DNA from: Mucilaginibacter tolerans
GTDB taxonomy: Bacteria > Bacteroidota > Bacteroidia > Sphingobacteriales > Sphingobacteriaceae
Length of the DNA: 64,000 nucleotides
NCBI RefSeq assembly: GCF_030519375.1
Contig: NZ_JAUMKB010000001.1
Location: 310,001 to 374,000 of the forward strand
Reading direction: 5' to 3'
Positions within the stretch are counted from its first letter, which is position 1. Each line of letters opens with the position of its first letter. The notes below the pieces were generated by a model. The model was not told the origin of the DNA and searched no databases. It saw only the letters and a program-made list of their open reading frames with translations. The position numbers and the translations under genes are program-made. This document shows, in pieces, positions 43,543 through 51,592 of this stretch.

Positions 43543-44418
43543 ATGAAACCAATAACAGAATCTGAACTGATATTAAACTCGGATGGCAGCATTTATCACC
43601 TGCATTTATTACCGGACGACGTTGCCGATACAGTAATAACAGTAGGCGACCCGGACCGTGTATCCAGAGTTAGCCGTCATTTTGATACAATCGATCTCAA
43701 AAAATCAAAACGCGAATTTGTTACCCACACAGGTACCATAAACGGGAAAAGAATAACCGTTATGTCGAGCGGGATCAGCACAGATAATATTGATATAGTT
43801 TTGAATGAGCTTGATGCGCTGGTTAATATCGATCTGAAGACACGGTTGCCTAAAACGCAATTGAGGAAATTGAATATTATCCGTATCGGCACTTCAGGTG
43901 CTATTCAAGCTGATATACCTGTTGATAGTCTGCTGGTATCGAAGGCCGCATTTGGGCTGGACACATTAATGCATTACTATAAGCAAAACATTACAAAGGC
44001 TGAGCAACAATTACTGGATACCCTTAAACAGGCGTTACCCAGCGATAGCGGGTTTGTCCCTTATATCGCGTCGGTCGACAAAGGATTATTGGCTGAACTA
44101 GGACACGGCATATTACAAGGCATAACTTTTACTGCACCTGGGTTTTATGCCCCGCAAGGACGGGAAATAAGAGCGCACGCCGCACACAGAGGCTTTATGA
44201 ATGCCCTACAAAAACTTGATCTGCATGGGCAACGTATTACTAACCTCGAAATGGAAACTGCCGGCATTTACGGGCTTTCAGCCGTTTTGGGACACAGGGC
44301 AATATCATTTAATATAATATTGGCCAACAGGTCAACCCAAACATTTAGTAAACAGCCCGAAAAAATAGTAGACAATTATATTCGTCAGTTATTGGACAGA
44401 GTTGCGGATATTTTATAA
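43543..44418 (+). CDS. Nucleoside phosphorylase (uridine phosphorylase-like)
   Basis: A 291-residue enzyme of the purine/uridine phosphorylase family, which splits nucleosides with phosphate in nucleoside salvage. Phosphate-binding pieces are visible in VITVGDPDRVSRVS and IRIGTSGAI, and the family-specific NLEMETAGIYGLSAVLGH motif near residue 245 binds the ribose through its glutamates. The remainder has the alternating alpha/beta pattern of this fold. Base preference (uridine versus other nucleosides) is not certain. It is 3 bases upstream of the AI-2E family gene. Confidence 0.92.
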   Translation: MKPITESELILNSDGSIYHLHLLPDDVADTVITVGDPDRVSRVSRHFDTIDLKKSKREFVTHTGTINGKRITVMSSGISTDNIDIVLNELDALVNIDLKTRLPKTQLRKLNIIRIGTSGAIQADIPVDSLLVSKAAFGLDTLMHYYKQNITKAEQQLLDTLKQALPSDSGFVPYIASVDKGLLAELGHGILQGITFTAPGFYAPQGREIRAHAAHRGFMNALQKLDLHGQRITNLEMETAGIYGLSAVLGHRAISFNIILANRSTQTFSKQPEKIVDNYIRQLLDRVADIL

Positions 44419-44421
44419 GTA

Positions 44422-45585
44422 ATGATAATTATCCTATCTTCAAAAAAACTTTACGAAAAGCCATTTGAAGGCAAAATCGACATTACCCCTATGAGCGTTA
44501 AAAAAGTAGCTGCCCCGTTTTATGAAAAACTTTCCTTAGTACTTGTTGGCCTTATTGCTTTGGGCTATCTGGTTATCTTAGGTAAAGACTTACTCGATCC
44601 ACTCATCTTCGGCTTTCTTTTTGCCATCCTCTTATTACCTGTATGCGGTTTTTTCGAAAAAAAATTCCGTCTTCCCCGTAGCATTGCCTCGCTTATGTCC
44701 ATTCTCATGCTGGTAGCATTTATAGGTGGCATATTGTACCTGGTTGGTTCGCAAATATCAAAACTAGCCGATGACTGGCCAATGCTAAAAAAACAGGTGG
44801 GCCAATCAATAGACCAGATAAGAGAATGGATACAAACCAGTTTCCATATCAATATGGAGAAACAAATGGATTATGTACACGATGCTACCGATAAACTGAT
44901 GGCGTCGGGCAGCAGCGTTATCGGCACTACTTTAGGGGCGGTATCATCATTAATGCTGTTCTATTCATTTATACTGATCTTTACTTTCCTGGTATTACTT
45001 TACCGCCGGTTATTATTCAAATTCCTGGTGTGGGTGTTCAGTGACGACAATTCGCCCACTGTGTTTGATATCGTCGAAAACATCCAGAATATTCTTAGAA
45101 AATACATTTTAGGTCTGGTTCTCGAAATGGTGGTTGTGGCCGCAATTGCCTGTACTGCATTTTTACTAATAGGCATTAAGTACGCCATGCTGCTTGGGCT
45201 AATTGTAGGCTTGTTTAACATTGTGCCTTATGTAGGGATATTTACAGCCTTGTTTTTAAGCTCACTCATCACGTTTGCAACCGGTAATCCCCAGGATGTA
45301 GTGTATGTGGTCGTAAGTGTGATCATTCTGCATGCGGTAGACTCGAATGTTTTATTACCTACAATCGTGGGGTCAAAAGTGCAGCTAAATGCGTTGATAT
45401 CCTTTTTGGGAATCGTAATAGGTGAATTGATATGGGGCCTGTCGGGCATGTTTCTGGCTATACCAGTAATTGCTATACTGAAGATCTGTTTCGACCGTAT
45501 AGAAAGTCTCAAGCCATGGGGTTTCCTTTTAGGCGGTGATTATGAATATAAAAAGGCGGCAGTAAAAGCGATGAAAATCGAATGA
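44422..45585 (+). CDS. AI-2E family (PerM-type) transporter
   Basis: A 387-residue inner membrane protein with about eight spans and the typical PerM/AI-2E pattern: a long amphipathic periplasmic segment after the first spans (WPMLKKQVGQSIDQIREWI) and the C-terminal block YVGIFTALFLSSLITF and DSNVLLPTIVGSKVQLNAL. Family members export small molecules or exchange sodium for protons; the name AI-2 exporter should not be taken as evidence of quorum sensing. The annotated start may be the ATG at 44491 (MSVKKVAAP) instead. The next gene ends immediately beside its stop, on the other strand. Confidence 0.9.
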   Translation: MIIILSSKKLYEKPFEGKIDITPMSVKKVAAPFYEKLSLVLVGLIALGYLVILGKDLLDPLIFGFLFAILLLPVCGFFEKKFRLPRSIASLMSILMLVAFIGGILYLVGSQISKLADDWPMLKKQVGQSIDQIREWIQTSFHINMEKQMDYVHDATDKLMASGSSVIGTTLGAVSSLMLFYSFILIFTFLVLLYRRLLFKFLVWVFSDDNSPTVFDIVENIQNILRKYILGLVLEMVVVAAIACTAFLLIGIKYAMLLGLIVGLFNIVPYVGIFTALFLSSLITFATGNPQDVVYVVVSVIILHAVDSNVLLPTIVGSKVQLNALISFLGIVIGELIWGLSGMFLAIPVIAILKICFDRIESLKPWGFLLGGDYEYKKAAVKAMKIE

Positions 45586-45897
45586 TCAGTGCGTCATTGT
45601 CAGCTGATAGACCCTGACAAATATAGTGGCGCAATAAGCCATCAATATCAGGGTATTAAGCGCCAGCAGACAGTTTGAATCTGGCTCTTTGTATTTATTC
45701 ATTGTACAACGTACCAGGAAATAAACAAAACCTCCAATTAAAACCACGGGGAAAATAAACAGCCATTTGCTGCTGGTTACAATATACAGATGCTGCAGTT
45801 TGTTAGGATCGACCTGAAACAGCGGGACCACCGCCAAGACCAATAACAACAGAAATAAACGACTAACTGCCTTAGCCACAATACCACTGATTTTCAT
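45586..45897 (-). CDS. Small three-span membrane protein, unknown
   Basis: A 103-residue very hydrophobic protein with three predicted membrane spans (about residues 10-30, 42-62 and 76-96) and no recognised motif. The single charged motif between spans is KYKEPDSNC. It lacks a signal peptide cleavage site and is likely an inner membrane protein. Its stop codon directly abuts that of the AI-2E family gene (convergent). The reading frame is intact and composition is membrane-protein-like, but the assignment as a real gene rests on that alone. Confidence 0.7.
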   Translation of the reverse strand: MKISGIVAKAVSRLFLLLLVLAVVPLFQVDPNKLQHLYIVTSSKWLFIFPVVLIGGFVYFLVRCTMNKYKEPDSNCLLALNTLILMAYCATIFVRVYQLTMTH

Positions 45898-46018
45898 GCG
45901 GCGTAAAACTAATTAAAATCGAAAATAAATAACGTTTTGCTAAATGAAAATGCTGCTTTGTAAATGACGCTAAAAACTTTTCCTTCATTTTTTTGTAGCT
46001 ATAGTTAAATACCCCCAT

Positions 46019-46216
46019 ATGGACCCATACAAAAGGAATTATAGCACTACCATAGTTTGCTGGCGCTGCCGCCAGACATTAGACACAAGAATAAGCAGAG
46101 GCTTTATTTTAAAAACATTAGCCTTTTGGCTACCTATAAAAGTATATTTCTGCCAGAAATGTCTTACAAAAAGATATGTCCTGAGTCTTAAAGACAATGC
46201 CGGATCCCTGGTATAA
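46019..46216 (+). CDS. Small double-CxxC (zinc-ribbon-like) protein, copy 2
   Basis: A 65-residue protein with two CxxC pairs (VCWRCR and FCQKCL) separated by 27 residues, gaplessly alignable with the protein at 23797-24015. Shared residues include the FxLPxxVYFCxKC block and the RYVL end. The stretch between cysteines is hydrophobic (FILKTLAFWLPIKVY), as in copy 1. Four cysteines suggest a bound zinc. It is not linked to receiver genes but lies 67 bases before a secreted phosphodiesterase gene, so the neighbour does not reveal a function. I do not recognise a named family. Confidence 0.78.
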   Translation: MDPYKRNYSTTIVCWRCRQTLDTRISRGFILKTLAFWLPIKVYFCQKCLTKRYVLSLKDNAGSLV

Positions 46217-46282
46217 TTCACAAACAATTCGCTTTTGATGAGCTGATGTGTATTTTCGGGGACAAAATAATACACATCCCAA

Positions 46283-47230
46283 ATGCGTGTTCTAGTAAAC
46301 TTTCTACTGGTATTTCTATTCCTGTGCCGAGTCTCTGCTTTTAGTCAAAATGCGTTTAAAATAGTGCCGCTTGGTGTTAAGGGCGGGATTGATGAAAGCA
46401 ATCTTTCGGCCTATATGCTGGCCCCTGCCAATAGTAGCAATTTCGTTTGCCTGGATGCCGGCACCCTACATTTTGGCATAGAAAAAGCCGTTGAAAAAGG
46501 AGTGTTCAAAGCCCCGGCTGAACAGGTATTAAGAAAATATATAAAAGGGTACCTTATTTCCCACTCACATCTGGATCACCTATCAGGGTTGATCATCAAC
46601 TCGCCCGAGGACACGACAAAAAATATCTATGCTTTTTCAGATTGTATTGAGACCTTTAAAACCCGCTATTTTACATGGAAAAGCTGGGCCAACTTTGCGG
46701 ATGAAGGCGAAACGCCACAATTGAAAAAATACCATTACAAAGTGCTCATTCCCGGCAATGAAACACCGATAGAAAATACGGAGATGTCGGTAAAAGCATT
46801 TCCACTAAGTCACTCGAATCTCACCAGCTCAGCCTTTTTGGTTAAAAGTCAGGACAGGTATATCCTTTATTTAGGCGATACTGGTCCGGATGAAATAGAA
46901 AAGGGCCATAACCTGGAACTATTGTGGCAATCCGTAGCCCCATTGATCAAAGAGAAAAAACTGAAGGCCATCATGATTGAAGTTTCTTTCCCAAACGAGC
47001 AGCCTGATAAAACGCTGTTTGGTCATCTTACCCCGCATTGGCTAATGAAAGAGATGGACGATTTGGAAAAATTAACAGGCGCGGGAAGCCTGAAAGGGTT
47101 TAATATCGTTGTAACGCACGTAAAACCACCACAAAGTAGTATCGGGCGTATCAAAAAACAATTGGCAACCGAAAATAAATTGCAGCTCAACCTGATCTAT
47201 CCCCAGCAAGGCAAGCCTATTGAATTCTAA
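46283..47230 (+). CDS. Secreted class II cyclic-nucleotide phosphodiesterase-like MBL protein
   Basis: A 315-residue exported protein with a signal peptide (about residues 1-21, ending in VSAFSQ) and a metallo-beta-lactamase fold. The motif H94-S-H96-L-D98-H99 (SHSHLDHLSGL) is the class II cAMP phosphodiesterase version of the HxHxDH signature, and the following IINSPED block is typical of this class. A second metal site lies in FPLSHSNLTSSAF and LYLGDTGPDEIEKG. The protein would hydrolyse cyclic nucleotides in the periplasm, which is unusual and may serve nutrient scavenging. Its end overlaps the convergent Ada-domain gene by 14 bases. Confidence 0.9.
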   Translation: MRVLVNFLLVFLFLCRVSAFSQNAFKIVPLGVKGGIDESNLSAYMLAPANSSNFVCLDAGTLHFGIEKAVEKGVFKAPAEQVLRKYIKGYLISHSHLDHLSGLIINSPEDTTKNIYAFSDCIETFKTRYFTWKSWANFADEGETPQLKKYHYKVLIPGNETPIENTEMSVKAFPLSHSNLTSSAFLVKSQDRYILYLGDTGPDEIEKGHNLELLWQSVAPLIKEKKLKAIMIEVSFPNEQPDKTLFGHLTPHWLMKEMDDLEKLTGAGSLKGFNIVVTHVKPPQSSIGRIKKQLATENKLQLNLIYPQQGKPIEF

Positions 47231-47483
47231 GCTGTCTCCAAAGCAAATATTGCCCGCGCATACAATGCCCGCAAGGGCGATAGCCTCTGTTCGCTGCTTC
47301 TCTTGCTGATTCAAAAAATATACGGTTCTCTGTTTTCATTCTTTTGCCTGATGAACATTTCAGCGTGCCATATATCTTCAGCTTTTTATTACCGGCGAGT
47401 TGAACTTGACCGCAATCAATCAAACCTTTAAGCTTTCGTGATCTTTTAAACGCGGTATCGCCCAACTCCAAATGTGCTATCAT
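47217..47483 (-). CDS. Stand-alone Ada metal-binding domain protein
   Basis: An 88-residue protein consisting of the Ada zinc-binding methyl-phosphotriester-repair domain: YGTLKCSSGKRM and GYRPCGHCM supply the four cysteine zinc ligands. In E. coli Ada, one of these cysteines takes the methyl group from a phosphotriester, converting Ada into a gene activator. The domain is here a separate gene, translated after the 2OG-Fe(II) oxygenase (4-base overlap) in an operon beginning with an AraC-Ogt fusion, so the Ada functions are split. Its end overlaps the phosphodiesterase gene on the other strand by 14 bases. Confidence 0.88.
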   Translation of the reverse strand: MIAHLELGDTAFKRSRKLKGLIDCGQVQLAGNKKLKIYGTLKCSSGKRMKTENRIFFESAREAANRGYRPCGHCMRGQYLLWRQLRIQ

Positions 47484-48175
47484 GCGGCATCATGAAAAAT
47501 GATTCCCAAAGTATGCCTGCGTCCTGAGGTTACTTCGCTTACACCATGTTTCATATTAACACGGTAATAACCTTTAGAACCTTTTACCGGTCTGAAATTC
47601 GTGGTAAATATCAGCATGTCCCCTTTCCCGGGTTTCAACACAACAGCTTTTGACTGTGCCCTTGGTCGTTGCTCTATTAATACAAACTCGCCGCCTTCGT
47701 AATCCTTACCCGGTTCATCCAAAAACAGTACCAATTGCATTGGGAAGTAGATATCGCCATACAGGTCCTGGTGAAGGGTGTTATAACCACCTTTATCATA
47801 TCGCAATATCAAGGGTGTTGGCCTGGTTTGCTGATGCACATAGCACTCGCTGAGTAATTCCTCATGTGTTTCAGGGAAGTGTTTATTGATATTCAGTACC
47901 CGCATCCAGCCATTAGCAACCGGAGCAAGGTACGGGTACACCTTATGCCTTATTTGCTCAATAATTGTTGGCAGTGGATAGTTGAAATATTTATACTCAC
48001 CCAGCCCGAACCTATATCGCTCCATATTGATTGTTTTGCGATATATATCTTTTTGGTCATATGCCTTTGCAAGCTGATCGCATTTATCCGCAGTAATGAC
48101 ATTATTAACCAAAGCATAGCCATGTTCATTCAATTGAACGGATATGATATTCCAATCTACTTTTTCGAATTCCAT
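47480..48175 (-). CDS. 2OG-Fe(II) oxygenase in the alkylation-repair operon
   Basis: A 231-residue 2-oxoglutarate- and iron-dependent dioxygenase. The iron ligands are visible as HQDLYGD (His-x-Asp) and the distal histidine in VNMKHGVSEVTSG; RRHTLGIIF near the end supplies the arginine that binds 2-oxoglutarate. The fold resembles the prolyl hydroxylase/AlkB superfamily, but this is not a standard AlkB. Its position between an AraC-Ogt protein and an Ada zinc domain gene suggests a role in alkylation damage, with DNA or protein as target; that role is inference. Confidence 0.9.
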   Translation of the reverse strand: MEFEKVDWNIISVQLNEHGYALVNNVITADKCDQLAKAYDQKDIYRKTINMERYRFGLGEYKYFNYPLPTIIEQIRHKVYPYLAPVANGWMRVLNINKHFPETHEELLSECYVHQQTRPTPLILRYDKGGYNTLHQDLYGDIYFPMQLVLFLDEPGKDYEGGEFVLIEQRPRAQSKAVVLKPGKGDMLIFTTNFRPVKGSKGYYRVNMKHGVSEVTSGRRHTLGIIFHDAA

Positions 48176-48217
48176 AAATGATGTTTAAGCTTTCCCTTTA
48201 GAAGAGGTTTAGAAGGT

Positions 48218-49069
48218 TTAAACAGCTATAGCATTTACCCGTGCCGCTTCCCAGCCGATGATAGCCGATTTTCGGGTTGAGCCCCAATGATAGTCACCGA
48301 ATTCACCTGTCGATCTAATTACACGGTGGCAGGGGATCAGAAAAGCTACCGGGTTATCGCCTATAGCGCTCCCCACCGCCCTGCTGGCATTTGGCGAATG
48401 AATATTTTGGGCCACCGATCCGTAGGTGTGTAACCCTCCCATCGGGATCCGGAGTAAGGCTTCCCAAACTTTAAGCTGGAACGGCGTTCCCTTTAAGTGA
48501 AGTTTTACGGTTGAAAGCTTTGCCCAGTCCTTTTTAAATATGAACAATGCGTTCTGCTGTATCATATCGACCACCTGGTGATAGGCAGCATTAGGGAATT
48601 GTGCCTGCAATTCTGCAAATGCAGCCTGTTTATCGTCGGCAAAAGCTAAGTAACATATACCTTTTGCTGTCGAGGCTACTAAAATATCTCCGAAAGGGCT
48701 CTCTGCAAAACTGTAATTAATGGTAAGCATCCTGCCCCCATGCTTATATTCTGCAGGTGTCATACCTTCAATATTCACAAATAAATCGTGCAAGCGCCCT
48801 GTTCCTGACAGGCCGGTTTGAAAAGCCGCATCAAAGAGTGTAGCCTGTTTTTCTTTAAGAATTCCTTTTGCATACTCTACAGTCAGGTATTGCAAAAACT
48901 TCTTTGGACTGATACCTGCCCAGTCGGTAAACATCCTTTGAAAATGAAAAGGGCTCATGTTGACCTTTTCTGCTACATCGTCGAGGTTGGGTTGATCTTT
49001 AAAATTCAACCTGATATATTTGATCGCGTCAGCAATGCGCTGATAATTGATCGTTTCCTGTGTCTCCAT
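48218..49069 (-). CDS. AraC-type regulator fused to O6-methylguanine-DNA methyltransferase
   Basis: A 283-residue Ada-like protein lacking the N-terminal zinc domain. Residues about 8-105 form an AraC helix-turn-helix (MSPFHFQRMFTDWAGISPKK), and residues about 120-280 form an Ogt/MGMT domain with the methyl-acceptor Cys247 in the motif IPCHRVI and the DNA-binding GSAIGDNP region. It transfers alkyl groups from O6-methylguanine to itself and probably regulates its operon. A TAATTTTG -7 box at 49091-49098 precedes it. The missing zinc domain is encoded as a separate gene at the end of the operon. Confidence 0.94.
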   Translation of the reverse strand: METQETINYQRIADAIKYIRLNFKDQPNLDDVAEKVNMSPFHFQRMFTDWAGISPKKFLQYLTVEYAKGILKEKQATLFDAAFQTGLSGTGRLHDLFVNIEGMTPAEYKHGGRMLTINYSFAESPFGDILVASTAKGICYLAFADDKQAAFAELQAQFPNAAYHQVVDMIQQNALFIFKKDWAKLSTVKLHLKGTPFQLKVWEALLRIPMGGLHTYGSVAQNIHSPNASRAVGSAIGDNPVAFLIPCHRVIRSTGEFGDYHWGSTRKSAIIGWEAARVNAIAV

Positions 49070-49090
49070 TTTTTTTAATTATTAACACAA

Positions 49091-49122
49091 CAAAATTACC
49101 CTGGAGCCCGCTCTCATAAAAC
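49091..49122 (-). promoter_or_regulatory. Probable promoter of the alkylation operon
   Basis: On the minus strand a TAATTTTG -7 box (49091-49098) lies about 22 bases before the Ada-like start, with TTTT about 19 bases upstream of it. A short palindrome, GAGC-GG-GCTC, between the boxes could be the operator of the Ada-like regulator. Confidence 0.4.
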
Positions 49123-49183
49123 CCGAAACTTGCTAATATAACATCACGTAAACTAACAATATATTTTTTACTATAGTAAATCG

Positions 49184-49191
49184 TAAATTTG
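49184..49191 (+). promoter_or_regulatory. -7 box of the outer membrane barrel gene
   Basis: TAAATTTG matches TAnnTTTG, 26 bases before the ATG at 49218. The -33 region is T-rich but not a clear TTTG. Confidence 0.35.
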
Positions 49192-49217
49192 TACTTAATC
49201 CTAAAAACAATTTGTCT

Positions 49218-49841
49218 ATGAAAAAACTCTTGACCACATTATTTATCATTCCTGCAATTTGCTCTGTTGCATTTGCTCAAATCAGAACTTCTGATGAATT
49301 CGGCCTTAATATTGGTTATAATGCTGCCAATGTTACTTATTCCGGAGGTTATGATCACAGCGATTATGTCAGCGGATTGAACATCGGATTTTCTGCAGAA
49401 CATTACTTTTCCGACCGTTGGAGTATTAAAGGTAAGGTAAATTACGACCAAAAAGGTTTTGGTAACGGCTATCTCACCTTTAACGACGGTACTGAAATCG
49501 ATGACGTTGATTTTCACCTTAATTATTTAACTATTCCGGTGATGGCCAATTGGCATTTTGGCAGAACACGGAACTGGTACCTTCATTTTGGCCCTTATGT
49601 GGGTATTTTACTAAGCGCCTCTGAATCATCTAATAGCGGCGTAGATGTAAAACAGGCATTCAATACTACCGATGTAGGTTTTGATGCTGGTATCGGTGTA
49701 AAATTTCCTATATCCAATCGGGCCAAATTCTTTATAGAGCTAGATGGGCAGGGCGGGTTTACAAATGTCTTTAAAGACGGCGATACTTTACAAAACGAGC
49801 GTTCAAGCATTAACTTCGGTTTCTTGTTCCCGTTGAGGTAA
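49218..49841 (+). CDS. PorT-family outer membrane beta-barrel protein
   Basis: A 207-residue exported protein with a signal peptide (about residues 1-20, VAFAQ). The rest is an eight-stranded barrel typical of PorT/OmpW-like small porins in Bacteroidota, with strands such as FGLNIGYNAANVTYSG, WSIKGKVNYDQKGFG and WYLHFGPYVGILL, and a terminal strand INFGFLFPLR. Function unknown. The ATG at 49218 was preferred over an in-frame TTG at 49212. It is divergent from the alkylation operon with 148 bases in between and has its own -7 box. Confidence 0.88.
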   Translation: MKKLLTTLFIIPAICSVAFAQIRTSDEFGLNIGYNAANVTYSGGYDHSDYVSGLNIGFSAEHYFSDRWSIKGKVNYDQKGFGNGYLTFNDGTEIDDVDFHLNYLTIPVMANWHFGRTRNWYLHFGPYVGILLSASESSNSGVDVKQAFNTTDVGFDAGIGVKFPISNRAKFFIELDGQGGFTNVFKDGDTLQNERSSINFGFLFPLR

Positions 49842-49872
49842 CACGCTCGGTCTCAAATTAAAGAGAGCCAGC

Positions 49873-50772
49873 TTAGTTTACGCTAAGCTTGTTCTCCTTA
49901 AAAAACTTCCATATCTCGTCGCAGGCGTTGAGGTTTTTAGAAAGCGAGCCTATCATAAATTTAGGCAGATATTGTGTCCCTCCCGGCCAGATATGTCCCC
50001 CATCCACGATAGTAAAGCCGATCACTTTTAGTCCATAACTATTGGTGTATTCTTCCTTCACAACGCTGGTACCATCGTTTACCATTACAGGTAAATTAGT
50101 AATCACCGGTTTGCTGTCACAGTGATCAACTGCGGCCCATTTTTTAAGCATGTCTTCGTGACTGTAAATAACGCCACCTGCACCCTTCATTTTTCCACCG
50201 GCAAATGGCACTAAGGGGTCCTTGGTTCCCTGGATATACATTACCGTCATGGGTTGGGTTGGTTGATATCCCATATCCTGATCCATTGATGCTGCGACAA
50301 TTGCGACTGCCGCAATACGATTATTAAGCTCACAGGCAAGGCGGGATGACATAAACCCACCGTTCGACATGCCTGTTATGTAAATCCGCGACGGATCGGC
50401 ATGATACGTATTAATGATATAAGTGATCAATTCATCAATAAATTTAACATCGTTTACCCCTCTTGAGTTAGCAGGTGTCCCTCGGCCATCGTTCCAGCTG
50501 CGTTCAATACCTTGTGGACAAACGATAATAAACTTGTCACGATCAGCAAGTGGTCTGAAATCGGCAAATTTAAGCTGGCCGCTGGCTGTGCCTAATCTTC
50601 CGTGCAATGAAATAATAACGGGTGGTTTATTTGTATTGTTGATTCCCGGGGGAAGGTAAGTGATGAATTCACGGCGCATATGATCGACAATCATGCTTTC
50701 GTTTTTTTGCTGCGCGGAGGTATCTGCCGACATAAACACCAGTATCAGTGTTAAAAAAGTTAAAGTTTTCAT
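49873..50772 (-). CDS. Secreted PHB depolymerase/LpqC-type esterase
   Basis: A 299-residue exported alpha/beta hydrolase of the polyhydroxybutyrate depolymerase/LpqC family. A signal peptide (about residues 1-20) was used to set the start at 50772 in preference to the ATG at 50799. The nucleophile elbow is YITGMSNGGFMSS, the oxyanion region PPVIISLHGRLGTASG, the acid is near IQGTKDPLVPFAGG and the histidine in VDGGHIWPGG. Members cleave polyesters or feruloyl and acetyl esters; the substrate here is unknown. It is 42 bases from the next gene on the same strand. Confidence 0.9.
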   Translation of the reverse strand: MKTLTFLTLILVFMSADTSAQQKNESMIVDHMRREFITYLPPGINNTNKPPVIISLHGRLGTASGQLKFADFRPLADRDKFIIVCPQGIERSWNDGRGTPANSRGVNDVKFIDELITYIINTYHADPSRIYITGMSNGGFMSSRLACELNNRIAAVAIVAASMDQDMGYQPTQPMTVMYIQGTKDPLVPFAGGKMKGAGGVIYSHEDMLKKWAAVDHCDSKPVITNLPVMVNDGTSVVKEEYTNSYGLKVIGFTIVDGGHIWPGGTQYLPKFMIGSLSKNLNACDEIWKFFKENKLSVN

Positions 50773-50814
50773 ATTGAGAATGAAGGGGCTAAAATCCATT
50801 GGACATTAACTACG

Positions 50815-51354
50815 CTAAAAGTTTAAATCCTTTTTCATATTCACCACCAATAAATGCTCCCCTCCTGGCAATGGCACATTTATTTTTTTAGATTGATGAT
50901 ATCCCATGGCCTGATAAAGCGGAACACCTGGCAACGTTGAGCCAATCTCCATCCTGGTAAAGCCATACTGATATGCTGCTTTTTCACATACGGTAATCAG
51001 CATACGGCCAATCCCCTGACGGGCCCAGTCGGGATGAACAAAAAAAGCCCGTATTCGCGCAGCATCTGTTGCCGGGTTCAGCAGCGGATCTGCATCATCT
51101 TTATGCTGATCGCCGCCAAAAAGTGTGCTCCGCATACTCCATCCCCCACAAGCTACGATACACTGTTTTGATTCGACCAAATAATAGGTGCCGTCCTGTA
51201 TCAGCCGGCTATCGACCCCAAAAACATACTTGATAGCGCCCTCAGTTTGCGCGATGGAATAATAACCATCGCTTAGCCCGCGAGCCGACAAAGCAATCAA
51301 CTGCTGCAATTCATCTATATCCTCAAAAGTGGCTAAACGGGTGGTTAATGACAT
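50815..51354 (-). CDS. GNAT family N-acetyltransferase
   Basis: A 179-residue cytoplasmic acetyltransferase. The fold is recognisable from RIRAFFVHPDWARQGIGRML, which contains the acetyl-CoA-binding Q-x-x-G-x-G/A motif, and the following helix ITVCEKAAYQYGF. GNAT enzymes transfer acetyl groups to amines; the acceptor is unknown. It lies upstream of the esterase gene on the same strand with a 42-base gap, which may or may not mean co-transcription. Length is normal and no frame problem was seen. Confidence 0.92.
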   Translation of the reverse strand: MSLTTRLATFEDIDELQQLIALSARGLSDGYYSIAQTEGAIKYVFGVDSRLIQDGTYYLVESKQCIVACGGWSMRSTLFGGDQHKDDADPLLNPATDAARIRAFFVHPDWARQGIGRMLITVCEKAAYQYGFTRMEIGSTLPGVPLYQAMGYHQSKKINVPLPGGEHLLVVNMKKDLNF

Positions 51355-51581
51355 GGCTCCTAAAATATTTATTTTCTGTTAGTCTTTTTATAGACATACG
51401 AAAATTGCATAAAGTTTAATTTCAACAGCTATGTAAAATTTAAAAAAACTTAAGGCATTAAACAGTACCCCATCATGGCGTTGTTCCCAATTGAAAAGGT
51501 CATGCTGAATTACGTCATGTTATTCCCGCGCATCCAATCAAGAATCTCAAATCTCATATCTCAAATCTCACATCTAAACCC

Positions 51582-51589
51582 TATCTTTG
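51582..51589 (+). promoter_or_regulatory. -7 box of guaA
   Basis: TATCTTTG matches TAnnTTTG and lies only 3 bases upstream of the ATG, implying a leaderless or nearly leaderless message. The bases before it are a simple ATCTCAAATCTC-type repeat without a clear -33 box. Confidence 0.4.
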
Positions 51590-51592
51590 CCC

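Noticed and set aside
51541-51580. ATCTCAAATCTC-like array considered as a CRISPR or tandem regulatory repeat
   Set aside because: Units are short, irregular and without spacers; it is a simple-sequence stretch before guaA.
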